Of a DNA stretch of 64,000 bases, positions 52,122 to 61,916 are shown piece after piece. Both the position numbers and the translations under genes were made by a program. The notes below the pieces were generated by a model. That model was given only the letters and a program-made list of their open reading frames with translations, had not been told where the DNA came from and did not search any database. Each line of letters begins with the position of its first letter. The stretch's first letter is position 1. The DNA comes from an uncultured bacterium. GTDB lineage: Bacteria > Bacteroidota > Bacteroidia > Bacteroidales > Bacteroidaceae. The stretch is taken from positions 1-64,000 of the forward strand of contig CAJMPR010000007.1 of the NCBI GenBank assembly GCA_905215345.1, given 5' to 3'.

Positions 52122-52532
52122 ATGGGTGAAGATAAAGAACATTCGTTTTTAGGTCGTGGCTGGTCATTTCCTATCCGGTTCAGTGACGGTATCAATCCTA
52201 CCGTAATGGCGGATGAAGAGGAAGATATTCGTCAAAGCCTGCGTATTATTCTTTCCACACGATTGGGAGAACGCATTATGCGTTCTGATTTTGGCACCGA
52301 TTTGTACAATATGGTTTATCACAATATGGACTTGACAGCGCGTACCCAATTGCGGGCAGCTATTGAGGATGCTGTGTTGTATTGGGAACCACGCGTTACG
52401 TTGACTGATGTCTCTTTTGATATGAGTGAGGAGCGAAGTGGTAAGTTGAGTATATTATTGGAGTACACGATACGCCTCACCAATTCACGGGGAAACCTGG
52501 TATACCCTTATTATTATGAGGAACATTTCTGA
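52122..52532 (+). CDS. gp25-like baseplate wedge protein
   Basis: The 136-aa GPW/gp25 family protein has the central motif STRLGERIMRSDFGTDLYNMV (shortened here: LGERIMRSDFG) and the preceding EEDIRQSLRIIL. gp25 holds the first sheath ring to the wedge. It starts 6 bases after the PAAR gene and overlaps the next gene by 17 bases. Confidence 0.94.
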   Translation: MGEDKEHSFLGRGWSFPIRFSDGINPTVMADEEEDIRQSLRIILSTRLGERIMRSDFGTDLYNMVYHNMDLTARTQLRAAIEDAVLYWEPRVTLTDVSFDMSEERSGKLSILLEYTIRLTNSRGNLVYPYYYEEHF

Positions 52533-55500
52533 GACAGACGGGTTGAGCAGGGCGAAACGACTGGAGAGGGCTTTAGCCCCGGTCATTCTGCCGGTACTGG
52601 AAGAGCGTTTTCCAGTACTACTCTTGCATGCACTTCGTCAGTCAGGATTCATTTCGGTCTATCAGTATCAATCTTTGGTGGTTTTACTTGAAATAGAAAT
52701 GTTTGACACCGATGAGGCGGAGGATACTTTTCTGGATTCTTTCACTGAAGAAAAATGTATAGCTGCTATCTATACGCTTGTTATGCAACTGGATAACTGG
52801 TGCAAGCGGTTGGAATATGCTTGCCTTGGCGATGATACTAATACGCTATTGAAAGATTTGTTTGGACAGATATCTATTAATATCAGTCCGATGTTTATTG
52901 CTTTTTATAAAAGGTATAAGGAATACTTGCCGGAATGTCCTTCCCGGAAGTGGTTTTCTACAAAAAGAAAAAATAAAGAAGAATATGAGACGGAGGATTT
53001 TCCCCGTCGGTTCTATTTATTGTTATTGGCATCCATTCGTTTGTTGCAGTCCCAAAAGGAGATGTATCGTGAAGAGATATATTCTGCCGGGAATATGGAT
53101 CCGTCATTGGCACTACTTGTCGCTTTTTTGCATAATTATAAGGAGATTGTTGCTTCATTTAATAAGCGCTGGAAATCTCTCCCGATGTTTTACCTGAGTG
53201 ATATATTAAAAGTATCCGGTAAGAGAGGGGTAGTAGGTACTACCTGGATATCTTTTGAAAGCTCTCAAGTAGGAGCTGGTTCTGTTTTGTACAAAGGCTC
53301 GTATTGGGCGGCTGGCAAGGGTGAACCGATAGCTGGTTATAAATTATTATCAGACATCCAGCTTACCCGTATGGTCCTTGCCGGGATGAATATGATACTT
53401 GTAGAAAGGAACAAGGAACGTTATCCGGAAGCGGCATTAGGATACGTGACGGCCGTTATGCAAGGTACATTGCCACAGGCGGTTTATACTCCTGTTACGA
53501 TAGGTTTTTGTTTGCATTCGTCTATGTTGGCACTGAGTGAGGGGAAACGGGAAGTAAATGTCTTGTTCCGCTTTACTTCCGAATCGCTGAAAACAATGGA
53601 CGATGCCATAGAACAGGTCTCGTTGGTGCAGGAAATAAGTCGGGACGAAGCACTTTTCAAGGTTCTCCATGATGCTTTCCAACTTTGGATAAGTACGGTC
53701 GATGGTGGGCGGATGATAGAGAGTTTTCATGTTCGTTTGCAGGCCGGAGAGGGATTACTGTTGACATTCAGATTGAATGAAAACTTTCCGGCGATAGCTC
53801 CCTTGGAAAATGAGGATTTACCTTCCTTACGTTTATTGGTTAATTCTTCTGCATGGTTGTTTCCCTACTCTTGGGTGCGCCAGATGTTCGTGAAATCGGT
53901 AAAGATAAAGGTTACGGTACAAGGACTTCGGAATATACAGGTTTATAACGACTTAGGGCAAGTGGACGTTCGTCAGGCGTTTTATCCTTTCGGAGTGATG
54001 GCAGAGAAGGGAGCTTGGTTAGCTTTTGGTTGTTATGAAATGGCCTGCAAACCGGTTAATACAGTAAATCTGACTTTTAATTGGCAACACCTCCCGGTTT
54101 GTAATGGTGGTTTGAAAGAATATTACCGTACTTATGATAAGGAGATAGATAACTGTTCATTCAGGGGAAGAATTGACCAACTCCGGAATAGAGGTTGGAA
54201 ACCTTTGCCGGAAGTGCAGCCTGTTTATCTGTTTCGTACTTCCTCCAAGCCAATTCCATTGAAAGAAGACCCTCTGGTTGAACATACTGACATAAGTTTT
54301 GAGGTAACCGATCATGTAATCTTACCTTATCACAAGTCGGCCCAGTTCCAATTGGGGGATATACGTTCAGGACTCTATCGCTTGGTTCTAACTGATCCCG
54401 ATATGGGATTTGGTGGAGAAGAATATCGTCGCTTGTTTGCCGATGTGATGATATATAATAGTCGTGCGCGTCACAAGAAACCGTTGCCTGAGACACCCAT
54501 ATCTCTATTAATGGATGCTCCCTTACTGGGTTATACGGCCGAAGATGAATGTTTTTTCAGTGTAGGTAGTGCATCGGATATCCGCTTCTCCTACATTCGC
54601 CCCTTATCGGGTGGTGTAGCCTTATTGCCTGATACCAGTAGACCTGTTGCTTTGATAGAAGGCCCTGAAGATGAAGGTAATCTGATGATAGGAATTACGA
54701 GAGCTGTGGGTGAGAATTTGATTAGTATGTACATCACGCTTGATTTATTGCAGAGAGAGATAGACCATGATTTCTTGCCCTGTACTGATTGGTATTATAA
54801 AGATACCCTCCGTTGGGTACAAATAGATTCTGTCAATGTCGTCAGGGACGATACGGGTGGACTGATGCATAGTGGAGCAGTTATTTTGCAGTTTCCGTTC
54901 TGCATCACCCGGGAGATGACCGATGTTGATGGAGTCTTCTGGATTTGTGTGGCGGTACACTCTCATTTATGCAATTCTTCCACCGTGCGGAGTATATCTT
55001 TGAATGTTGCCGAGGCAGAAGTCGTGATGACTGAAGGGACTAAACTCTCTATACCCGGTTTGATATCTTATAACAGAGTGGCTCCTTTAAAAGGAGAGCG
55101 ACCGGAAGAAAAACAAGCGGAGCTTCGTATCCGTATGAGTGAACGGATTGCTACCCGGCATCGCCTGCTTTTACCTCGTGAATATGAACAACGCACCTTA
55201 CAGGAATTTCCAGAGATAGTAAGAGTGAAATGTTTTCCAGGAGTAGATGCCAAGATGCTGAATAGAAATACAGTCGTGACTTTGGCCGTGATTCATTCAC
55301 GTAAAGGTAATGAATACCCTTTGTGTACGGATGAATTATTGTGCCGTATTGAGAATCGTTTCCGACAATTCGCTTCCCCTTTTGTCAATATTGATTTGAT
55401 TAATCCCGTTTATGAAGAGGTAACGGTGTTCTGCGGAATAAGTTTGAAAAGGGGTGAAGCCGCAGGAATCGCAATTCAAAAAGTATATGAAGGATTGGAA

Positions 55501-55836
55501 GCATGTATTGCCCCTTGGAATAAGGACGGTGGTGATCCCGTTTTCGGTCATACATTTTCACTGCGTGATATGCAAAGCCGGATGAAAGAAGGAGGACGTA
55601 TTACTGCTGTACATGGCATGAAGTTACTGCAAGTAACCACCGGAGCCGATGGACGATTCAGTCTCCGGGAGTATATTTCTGCTGATGGTGAGGGGCAGAT
55701 GGTTACTTCTTCGGTTCCATGGGCTATATTGGTTCCGGCATCCCGTCATTACGTAAAGGTTATTGCCGAAGGTGAATGGCGAAAAGATATTGAATTTGGA
55801 GATTTGGAAGTTGAAAATACATTTGTGATAAAATAG
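52516..55836 (+). CDS. Large baseplate J-like wedge protein (Pvc11-like)
   Basis: This 1106-aa protein starts inside the gp25 gene. The C-terminal third has the pattern seen in Bacteroidota baseplate J/gp47 proteins: RISERIATRHRLLLPREYEQ-type sequence (residues about 870-900), EFPEIVRVKCFPG and LDERL-like acid helices, ending in VNTFVIK. The N-terminal 700 residues carry LVNSSAWLFPYSWVRQMF and long beta-rich domains. It likely forms the core of the baseplate wedge with the 608-aa protein at 56562. J-family membership is well supported by the C-terminal region only. Confidence 0.82.
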   Translation: MRNISETDGLSRAKRLERALAPVILPVLEERFPVLLLHALRQSGFISVYQYQSLVVLLEIEMFDTDEAEDTFLDSFTEEKCIAAIYTLVMQLDNWCKRLEYACLGDDTNTLLKDLFGQISINISPMFIAFYKRYKEYLPECPSRKWFSTKRKNKEEYETEDFPRRFYLLLLASIRLLQSQKEMYREEIYSAGNMDPSLALLVAFLHNYKEIVASFNKRWKSLPMFYLSDILKVSGKRGVVGTTWISFESSQVGAGSVLYKGSYWAAGKGEPIAGYKLLSDIQLTRMVLAGMNMILVERNKERYPEAALGYVTAVMQGTLPQAVYTPVTIGFCLHSSMLALSEGKREVNVLFRFTSESLKTMDDAIEQVSLVQEISRDEALFKVLHDAFQLWISTVDGGRMIESFHVRLQAGEGLLLTFRLNENFPAIAPLENEDLPSLRLLVNSSAWLFPYSWVRQMFVKSVKIKVTVQGLRNIQVYNDLGQVDVRQAFYPFGVMAEKGAWLAFGCYEMACKPVNTVNLTFNWQHLPVCNGGLKEYYRTYDKEIDNCSFRGRIDQLRNRGWKPLPEVQPVYLFRTSSKPIPLKEDPLVEHTDISFEVTDHVILPYHKSAQFQLGDIRSGLYRLVLTDPDMGFGGEEYRRLFADVMIYNSRARHKKPLPETPISLLMDAPLLGYTAEDECFFSVGSASDIRFSYIRPLSGGVALLPDTSRPVALIEGPEDEGNLMIGITRAVGENLISMYITLDLLQREIDHDFLPCTDWYYKDTLRWVQIDSVNVVRDDTGGLMHSGAVILQFPFCITREMTDVDGVFWICVAVHSHLCNSSTVRSISLNVAEAEVVMTEGTKLSIPGLISYNRVAPLKGERPEEKQAELRIRMSERIATRHRLLLPREYEQRTLQEFPEIVRVKCFPGVDAKMLNRNTVVTLAVIHSRKGNEYPLCTDELLCRIENRFRQFASPFVNIDLINPVYEEVTVFCGISLKRGEAAGIAIQKVYEGLEACIAPWNKDGGDPVFGHTFSLRDMQSRMKEGGRITAVHGMKLLQVTTGADGRFSLREYISADGEGQMVTSSVPWAILVPASRHYVKVIAEGEWRKDIEFGDLEVENTFVIK

Positions 55837-55841
55837 CGATT

Positions 55842-56558
55842 ATGGCAAAAACAAATCGTAGAACGTTGAAAGAATATTTTGGTAAAGGGAAGAAACCCGA
55901 TAGCGGACAGTTTGCCGACCTGATAGACTCGATGTTAAACATCGTAGATGACGGTTTTAACAAATCGGCGGAGAGGGGGATTATGCTTTCTCCGCTCAAC
56001 GATGAAGGTGCTGTAATGGAAATACGCCAGAATATTTTGGATGGTGATCCTGCATGGATAATAGCACTGGGTAAAGGAGGTGAATTGTATATTCAGCGTG
56101 GAACGGAAGATTGTCCTTTGATTACACTTTCCCAGGATGGAAAGGTAGCCTTGGGGAATAACGATAAAATCACGGTAGAAGTAAACGGCACGATTCATGC
56201 TGATAGTTTTGCGGGTAGTTATCTGCAAGGTAAAATACCGGCTAACGGACAATGGCAGGATATTGGCGGAATTGATTACGGATGTATCGGGTATCATATT
56301 GAAGCAGCTTGCGGATTGAAAGGACAGGGGCGTTATGCCTTGGCTGATGTTACAGCCCTGCACTGTTTCGGTAAACATCCTTGTATTCGCTATGCACGTT
56401 CATGGTTTGGCAGCCGTTTTAATAAGATACAATTTCGCTGGCGTCGGGAAGGACTGAATTGCGGATTGCAAATCCGTACCTGTTCTGATTATGGCCTGGA
56501 TGTGTGGGTGCATTATCGTGCGACAAAGCTGTTTGATATGGATTTTGTAACCCGATAA
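55842..56558 (+). CDS. Possible tail-fibre or baseplate adhesin protein
   Basis: The 238-aa protein opens with LKEYFGKGKKPDSGQFADLIDSML, a short motif (tail-fibre N-termini use GKxPTxxQFADLIDS) that anchors fibres to baseplates. The middle (VEVNGTIHADSF) looks like a shaft repeat, and the end (VHYRATKLFDMDF) is a compact beta-rich domain without a family I can name. Its place between the two baseplate wedge genes fits a baseplate-attached fibre or hub. Receptor target unknown. Confidence 0.6.
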   Translation: MAKTNRRTLKEYFGKGKKPDSGQFADLIDSMLNIVDDGFNKSAERGIMLSPLNDEGAVMEIRQNILDGDPAWIIALGKGGELYIQRGTEDCPLITLSQDGKVALGNNDKITVEVNGTIHADSFAGSYLQGKIPANGQWQDIGGIDYGCIGYHIEAACGLKGQGRYALADVTALHCFGKHPCIRYARSWFGSRFNKIQFRWRREGLNCGLQIRTCSDYGLDVWVHYRATKLFDMDFVTR

Positions 56559-56561
56559 TAT

Positions 56562-58388
56562 ATGGAGAGAATGGAAGGACACACTACAATTATACGGAAG
56601 ATAGAAGGCGAGGATAAATATACTCATCTTCAGGAAGAGGCGTTGAAGAATATACAGCGTCTCAGTGGAAATGTGTGGACTGACTATAATATACATGATC
56701 CGGGAATAACTTTGCTTGATGTATTGAACTATGGATTACTTGAAAGTGACTATCGATTAGGCTTTCCGTTGCCTGATTACCTGATATGCGAGGATGGTGG
56801 TTTCTTCCCCCGTAAACATGCACTGTATTCCCCTTCCGAAGTCTTTCCTGTTAATCCGGTAACTGAGACAGATTATCGTAAATTGTTTGTCTCGAATATC
56901 GAGGACTTATCCGATGTACGGGTTATTGTACATCCGGAGTCGGGAACTTATGATTTTATGCTGGATGTATGGTCGGATACAAGCGAAACCCGGCGTAAAC
57001 AGATTATCAAAGAGGTATATAGCTTATATCATTCTCATCGGAATCTATGTGAAAATGTGGGAACTGTACGTTTTCTGGAGGCTGATATTCTTTATTTATG
57101 TGTAGGGATAGAAGCTGATGATTCGGTAGAAGCCAATCAATTAATGGCCCGGATATTTTTTGAAGTTCAGGAGTTTTTGCGGGCAGGTATACGTTTTCGC
57201 CGTGTGGATGAATTATTGGCTGAAGGCAAGACTCCGGATGAAATATTGGATGGACCGGAACAAGGACGTATGGTGGTGGATGATGCTTCGTTATGTACCG
57301 ATTGGAATGAATATGATGTCTCATGGCTGTACCAGAAACTGCGTTCATTGCCGGGAGTCAATCGTGTTACCTCTCTTTATTTTATGAACGGAACCGATGA
57401 GATACGCGGTAATTTACGGAGAACAAATATTTTTCAGGGATATGCCTTGGCTGATTTAGGTAATAAAGGGCATTGTGTACAGTTGATTCGTAGAAATCAG
57501 CCTGTTTCCATCTTTTGGGATGATGTTCAACGTCGACTTTATGCAATGCGTGCCACTCTTTATGGAGTCCAGAATCGTACGACGGATAAGGCTGTGTTAG
57601 ACAGTGGCCCGGGAGGAACCTACCGGGATGTATTCAGCTATTACCCTTTGCAGAATGATCTTCCTGCCTGTTACCAACGAAGTATTGATAAGAAGACAGG
57701 TGAATATCTGAATATCTTTGATCATGCCATTGAGAAATTGTTAGGGGAATTGCAATCTCTTCCTTTTTGGATGGTGCCCGATAGCTCGGATTTATCGGAG
57801 AAAAAAGAACAATGGATGGATGTACTCGATTGTATATATGGTGAGGACAGTAACCCTTTATTCTTGCATAAATACGAAAGTCGGCAAGAACGTCGTGAGC
57901 GCCGTATGGCTTTCCTGAAAAATATACCTCAGTGGGGACTGAATCGTGGCAGAGGTATGAATCTTGTTAATAACTCCTTAAATGAAGAGTCGGGAGTAGA
58001 AACATACTTCAAGACTATCTTGAATATTGAGAAGTATGATATGGAGATGTTTGTTCTGGAGCACCGTTTTTTAGGATATAGAGAGGGTGAATTTATAATC
58101 GTAAGGGAAGATGTGTTCCGGATTACTGTTGTGCTCTCCGTCATTGAAAAGTGGTTATTGGATGATGATTTCAGGCATGGTTGTGAGAAGTTGTTGGCAG
58201 ACCGGATGCCTGCTCATATTCACCTGACCGTTATGTGGCAACGGCATGGACAGTCGGACACGTTTCGTTCTACATATTTATTCTGGAGATACTCTTTATG
58301 CAGTTACCGGAAAATTGGATTGGAAGAACTGAGTGAAAAATTGAAAAAAGAGTTGAACGATGATAACAATTGGTACAGCAAAGTTTGA
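56562..58388 (+). CDS. Second baseplate J-like wedge protein
   Basis: The 608-aa protein opens with NVWTDYNIHDPGITLLDVL (about 36-54), the same pattern as the start of baseplate J proteins (WTDHNEHDPGITLLE). Residues 100-210 include VRVIVHPESGTYDFML. No membrane segments. The end overlaps the tape-measure gene by 29 bases. It probably joins the 1106-aa J protein to form the wedge, as Pvc11 and Pvc12 do. An alternative ATG is 9 bases later. Confidence 0.75.
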   Translation: MERMEGHTTIIRKIEGEDKYTHLQEEALKNIQRLSGNVWTDYNIHDPGITLLDVLNYGLLESDYRLGFPLPDYLICEDGGFFPRKHALYSPSEVFPVNPVTETDYRKLFVSNIEDLSDVRVIVHPESGTYDFMLDVWSDTSETRRKQIIKEVYSLYHSHRNLCENVGTVRFLEADILYLCVGIEADDSVEANQLMARIFFEVQEFLRAGIRFRRVDELLAEGKTPDEILDGPEQGRMVVDDASLCTDWNEYDVSWLYQKLRSLPGVNRVTSLYFMNGTDEIRGNLRRTNIFQGYALADLGNKGHCVQLIRRNQPVSIFWDDVQRRLYAMRATLYGVQNRTTDKAVLDSGPGGTYRDVFSYYPLQNDLPACYQRSIDKKTGEYLNIFDHAIEKLLGELQSLPFWMVPDSSDLSEKKEQWMDVLDCIYGEDSNPLFLHKYESRQERRERRMAFLKNIPQWGLNRGRGMNLVNNSLNEESGVETYFKTILNIEKYDMEMFVLEHRFLGYREGEFIIVREDVFRITVVLSVIEKWLLDDDFRHGCEKLLADRMPAHIHLTVMWQRHGQSDTFRSTYLFWRYSLCSYRKIGLEELSEKLKKELNDDNNWYSKV

Positions 58389-61323
58389 CTTTAGAGCGGA
58401 TAATGAGCCTTTCGCCTATTCACTGAATGGACGTTGGGATACTTTTTTCCATACAGCCTTTGAAACTGTAGTGGAGGAAGTTTTGTCTGCTTACGATCAA
58501 ACTGATTGCGTGATTACTATTGAGTATCTTCCATTAGATTTAGGTAAGATTGATGAAGAAAGATTTGATAAGAAATTTTCTCTTAGACTTCGGGAAGCAT
58601 TGGAATCGTATTGCCGGGAGCACTTGAACAAGTTAAAGAAAACTGGCACTGGACAAAAAGGTATAGAAATAATCTCGACAGGAAAGAATGCCTTTGAACT
58701 GCTTTCTTTTTTTCTGCTACATGGTTATTTCCCATTTACTACTGAAGAGCATCATACCGATCTTAATCGTTTACTTAGAATCGTAATTGCCGAAGAACCC
58801 TATCGTTTCAAAGAATTTCTAAATGCCTATGGACATTATGATTCTCTTTGTCGTCGTTTGGTATTCCAGTTTACGGATGAGGAGTTGGAACAGATAGTCA
58901 GAATAGTACAACCCTCTGAAAGTAAATTTATAACTCTATATGTACGTGTACAGATACGTGCTTGTGAGTCGTTTAAGCGTCCTGATATCTCTCGTGAAAA
59001 TTATAGAGGAGTTGTATGGACTTTGGTACTTGCTTATCTTTTCACAGAAGGAGCTGGATATTTCAGTCGTAGGCATATTGTATTGTACACAATGCGCGGA
59101 TTGGCGGCGCACCTGAATCTTACCTTGGTAGAAATGGTAAGAATATTTACGGAAAGTATCCGGGAGTTGGGACAAATAGTAGAACAGCTACCTGAGCTAT
59201 GGACTATCTTGAAAGAAATTCGCAGAGATATGAAAGCTGAACTTTGGGCGCTTGACGGAAATTTTCATAGTCATTTGATGCGTGAAGTCGTTTCCGCTTT
59301 ACGTATGCAGGGTAAGAAGGAAGCTGAATATATACTTTCGCGTGAGCACTTGGTAAACTTGTTTTCTAAGCAAGATTCTTGCCGAAAACTGTTAAATCAA
59401 TTACAGGAAAAAGAAATCTATTCATTGGTAGCAGTACTTGTTCCTCAAGAGAAAGAGTATGTAATTTCTTACGCTTCTATGCTTGATAAACATAAGGATG
59501 CAGGAACTTTCTCCGGTAGAGCAGGTAGTGAATTCCGTCTTCTGAAGTGGGAGTTTATTTTTATCACTTTAGTAGCTCTTCCGGCTTCGACACTCAATCG
59601 TAGGCAGTTCGTGTTGTCCGTACTACAGCGCTTAGCGGCACATTACAACTTTTCGGTCACCGAACTGATACATTTTTTCAATACAGATGAGGCACTTGTT
59701 AAGACCGTTCTTTCTCCTGAATTATTATCTGTTCTTCAAGAATTATACCGGTTATTCCAGCCTGAAAAGAAGCATGAGGTGCACAATGAACGTTCCGTGG
59801 ACGAGTGGTTGTCTATTTTTCAAACTCCACTGCTGTTACGTAAGTATCTTGAAAATCATACTGAAAGGCAAGTGGTACTTTTAGTGAACCGTCTGTTTCC
59901 GGCTTATAGTAATTTTATTGTCAGTTATGCTACTTTACTCGATAAAGCATACGGAGCAGGAATATTGGAAGGAAGAGCCGGAGGGGAGTTTGCTACCTTG
60001 AAATGGGAGTTCATTTTTTCCTGCTTTGTTTCGGATAACAATATCGTATTTTATCAGAAAGTATTTGTATATTCGGTATTGCAAAAACTGGCGGCTCATT
60101 ACAATCAAGAGGTTGTCGAATTGATAGGATATTTTTTACATAGCTTCCCTGGTGGATTGACCGGACAGGAATTTGATGGTTTAAAGAGTATCTTGAAAGA
60201 ACTATACGATGAAAAAGTGTTGCCACTAACCAATATTAGTAGGGTACGCTCAAAATCGGATATGGAAATAGAGCATTGGATATTGGAACTGTTTGGTAAT
60301 ACATCTACGATATTGATTCGTAGCAATGAAGAATATCTGGAGAAGTGGCTTGTCTATTTTCTGTCTCAACGGAATAATCTCTTCCGTTCTTTATGGAAAT
60401 CTGGGAAACTAAAAGCCGATCTCCTTTTGCAAGTGGTGAGCCGGACTGCCTCTTTACGTAGTCTTTGGCTGAGCCAAATAGGAGATGAGCGCTTGGAGAC
60501 AATATACAAAACTTGGTCGGTTGCCTATATGGCTCTTCGTTCTCGTTTTGCCGGATTGGGTTATTTAGAGCAATTGGGCGAGTACATCTCTATTTGGATG
60601 GTGGAGCTCACGGCAAATAAATATTCTGCATGGTCAGAAACGGAACTCATTCGCTTTTTAGCGGGACGTGTCAGGCAAAGTATCCCACCCGGATATACAA
60701 TGTTGCTGGAAGAAATGCTTGGCGAGAAAGATAATAATAAGAATGTAACAGAGATTATAAATCAGATTAACGAACTAAATGAAAAAGGAACAAGTATGGA
60801 AAAGGTAATGGTTAACAATGCAGGTATGTTATTATTGCAGTTTTTTCTTCCCCGTATGTATCGTATGGCAGACTATTTGGAATCGGATGCCAGGAGCTTT
60901 AAAGACGAAAATAGTAAGATACGTGCTATTTTCTTGTTGCAATATCTTGTGTATGGCGAAGAAAAAGAGTATTCAGAAAATGAGCTGTATTTGAATAAGA
61001 TATTAGTGAGTCTAAATGATGGTACACCGCTCCCCAAAAGATGTAAATTGAATGAGCAAGAAATAAGGGTAGTTGAGGATATGATTCTTATGATAAAGAG
61101 AATGTGGGATAAAATGAAACACACCAGTGACATCGCCCTTCGTCAGGCATTTTTCCAGAGAGAGGGAGTGGTTACCTATGAAACGAGTCTGGGAATGTCA
61201 AGATGGATTATTGAAGTGAGGGAAAGACCTTATGATGTTTTGTTAGACTCGATTCCCTGGTCGTATACTATGTATAGATATCCCTGGATAGATGATATTG
61301 TAGAAGTTAGATGGAGAAATTAA
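58360..61323 (+). CDS. Contractile injection system tape-measure-like protein with internal repeats
   Basis: This 987-aa soluble helical protein matches the eCIS tape-measure type (Pvc14-like). The N-terminal ITIEYLPLDLGKIDEERFDK is typical. I see three internal repeats of about 100 residues: near 215-262, 386-440 and 538-592. The shared words are GRAGSEFRLLKWEFIF and LQRLAAHYNFSVTELIHFF, and the second and third copies lie 152 residues apart. The number of repeats may set sheath length. It overlaps the 608-aa wedge gene and ends 2 bases before the DUF4157 gene start region. Confidence 0.78.
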   Translation: MITIGTAKFDFRADNEPFAYSLNGRWDTFFHTAFETVVEEVLSAYDQTDCVITIEYLPLDLGKIDEERFDKKFSLRLREALESYCREHLNKLKKTGTGQKGIEIISTGKNAFELLSFFLLHGYFPFTTEEHHTDLNRLLRIVIAEEPYRFKEFLNAYGHYDSLCRRLVFQFTDEELEQIVRIVQPSESKFITLYVRVQIRACESFKRPDISRENYRGVVWTLVLAYLFTEGAGYFSRRHIVLYTMRGLAAHLNLTLVEMVRIFTESIRELGQIVEQLPELWTILKEIRRDMKAELWALDGNFHSHLMREVVSALRMQGKKEAEYILSREHLVNLFSKQDSCRKLLNQLQEKEIYSLVAVLVPQEKEYVISYASMLDKHKDAGTFSGRAGSEFRLLKWEFIFITLVALPASTLNRRQFVLSVLQRLAAHYNFSVTELIHFFNTDEALVKTVLSPELLSVLQELYRLFQPEKKHEVHNERSVDEWLSIFQTPLLLRKYLENHTERQVVLLVNRLFPAYSNFIVSYATLLDKAYGAGILEGRAGGEFATLKWEFIFSCFVSDNNIVFYQKVFVYSVLQKLAAHYNQEVVELIGYFLHSFPGGLTGQEFDGLKSILKELYDEKVLPLTNISRVRSKSDMEIEHWILELFGNTSTILIRSNEEYLEKWLVYFLSQRNNLFRSLWKSGKLKADLLLQVVSRTASLRSLWLSQIGDERLETIYKTWSVAYMALRSRFAGLGYLEQLGEYISIWMVELTANKYSAWSETELIRFLAGRVRQSIPPGYTMLLEEMLGEKDNNKNVTEIINQINELNEKGTSMEKVMVNNAGMLLLQFFLPRMYRMADYLESDARSFKDENSKIRAIFLLQYLVYGEEKEYSENELYLNKILVSLNDGTPLPKRCKLNEQEIRVVEDMILMIKRMWDKMKHTSDIALRQAFFQREGVVTYETSLGMSRWIIEVRERPYDVLLDSIPWSYTMYRYPWIDDIVEVRWRN

Positions 61324-61325
61324 TT

Positions 61326-61910
61326 ATGAATGCAGAAAAAATGAATATGGATGCTGTTCCTTCACGGGTACAGCAGTCCAAACGCAATGATGACGGCTTG
61401 CAGATGGTAGATAACCGTACTTTATCTGCCATTCAGGCAAAAATGGTAGACATTGTACAGCGTGCTGAAGATGATGAGGATGACTTGCTGCAAGGCAAGT
61501 TTGTAGCCCAACGCGACGAGGATGAGGATGACCTTTTGCAAGGTAAATTTGAACAACCGGTACAAGCTAAGTCCGAGAATCAAACCGGTATTCCTGATAA
61601 TGTGAGACAGCGTATGGAAGATTCTTTTGGTACGGATTTTTCCAGTGTTCGGGTACATCCCGAATCATCCAAAGCACCCGAAGTAGGGGCCTTGGCTTAT
61701 ACACAGGGAACAGATATTCACTTTGCTCCTGGACAATTTAAGCCGGATACCTCTGTAGGGCAACAACTGCTGGGACATGAGTTAACACACGTTATCCAGC
61801 AGGCTGAGGGACGTGTGCAACCCACGACTGAAGTGGGAGGAATGCCTGTAAATGATAATGAAAGTTTGGAGCACGAAGCCGATGTATTAGGGGCAAGAGC
61901 TTCCCTATAG
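61326..61910 (+). CDS. DUF4157 (eCIS core domain) metalloprotease-like protein
   Basis: The product is 194 aa when started at ATG 61326, behind GGAG. An earlier ATG (61311) overlaps the previous gene. Residues 88-194 are DUF4157, found in eCIS operons, with the zinc motif HELTH (151-155) and a third ligand region in LEHEAD. The N-terminal part is disordered and acidic, with EDDLLQGKF at 51-59 and again at 67-75. DUF4157 proteins may be cargo or cleave cargo or other parts of the particle. Substrate unknown. Confidence 0.88.
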   Translation: MNAEKMNMDAVPSRVQQSKRNDDGLQMVDNRTLSAIQAKMVDIVQRAEDDEDDLLQGKFVAQRDEDEDDLLQGKFEQPVQAKSENQTGIPDNVRQRMEDSFGTDFSSVRVHPESSKAPEVGALAYTQGTDIHFAPGQFKPDTSVGQQLLGHELTHVIQQAEGRVQPTTEVGGMPVNDNESLEHEADVLGARASL

Positions 61911-61916
61911 TGGCCT

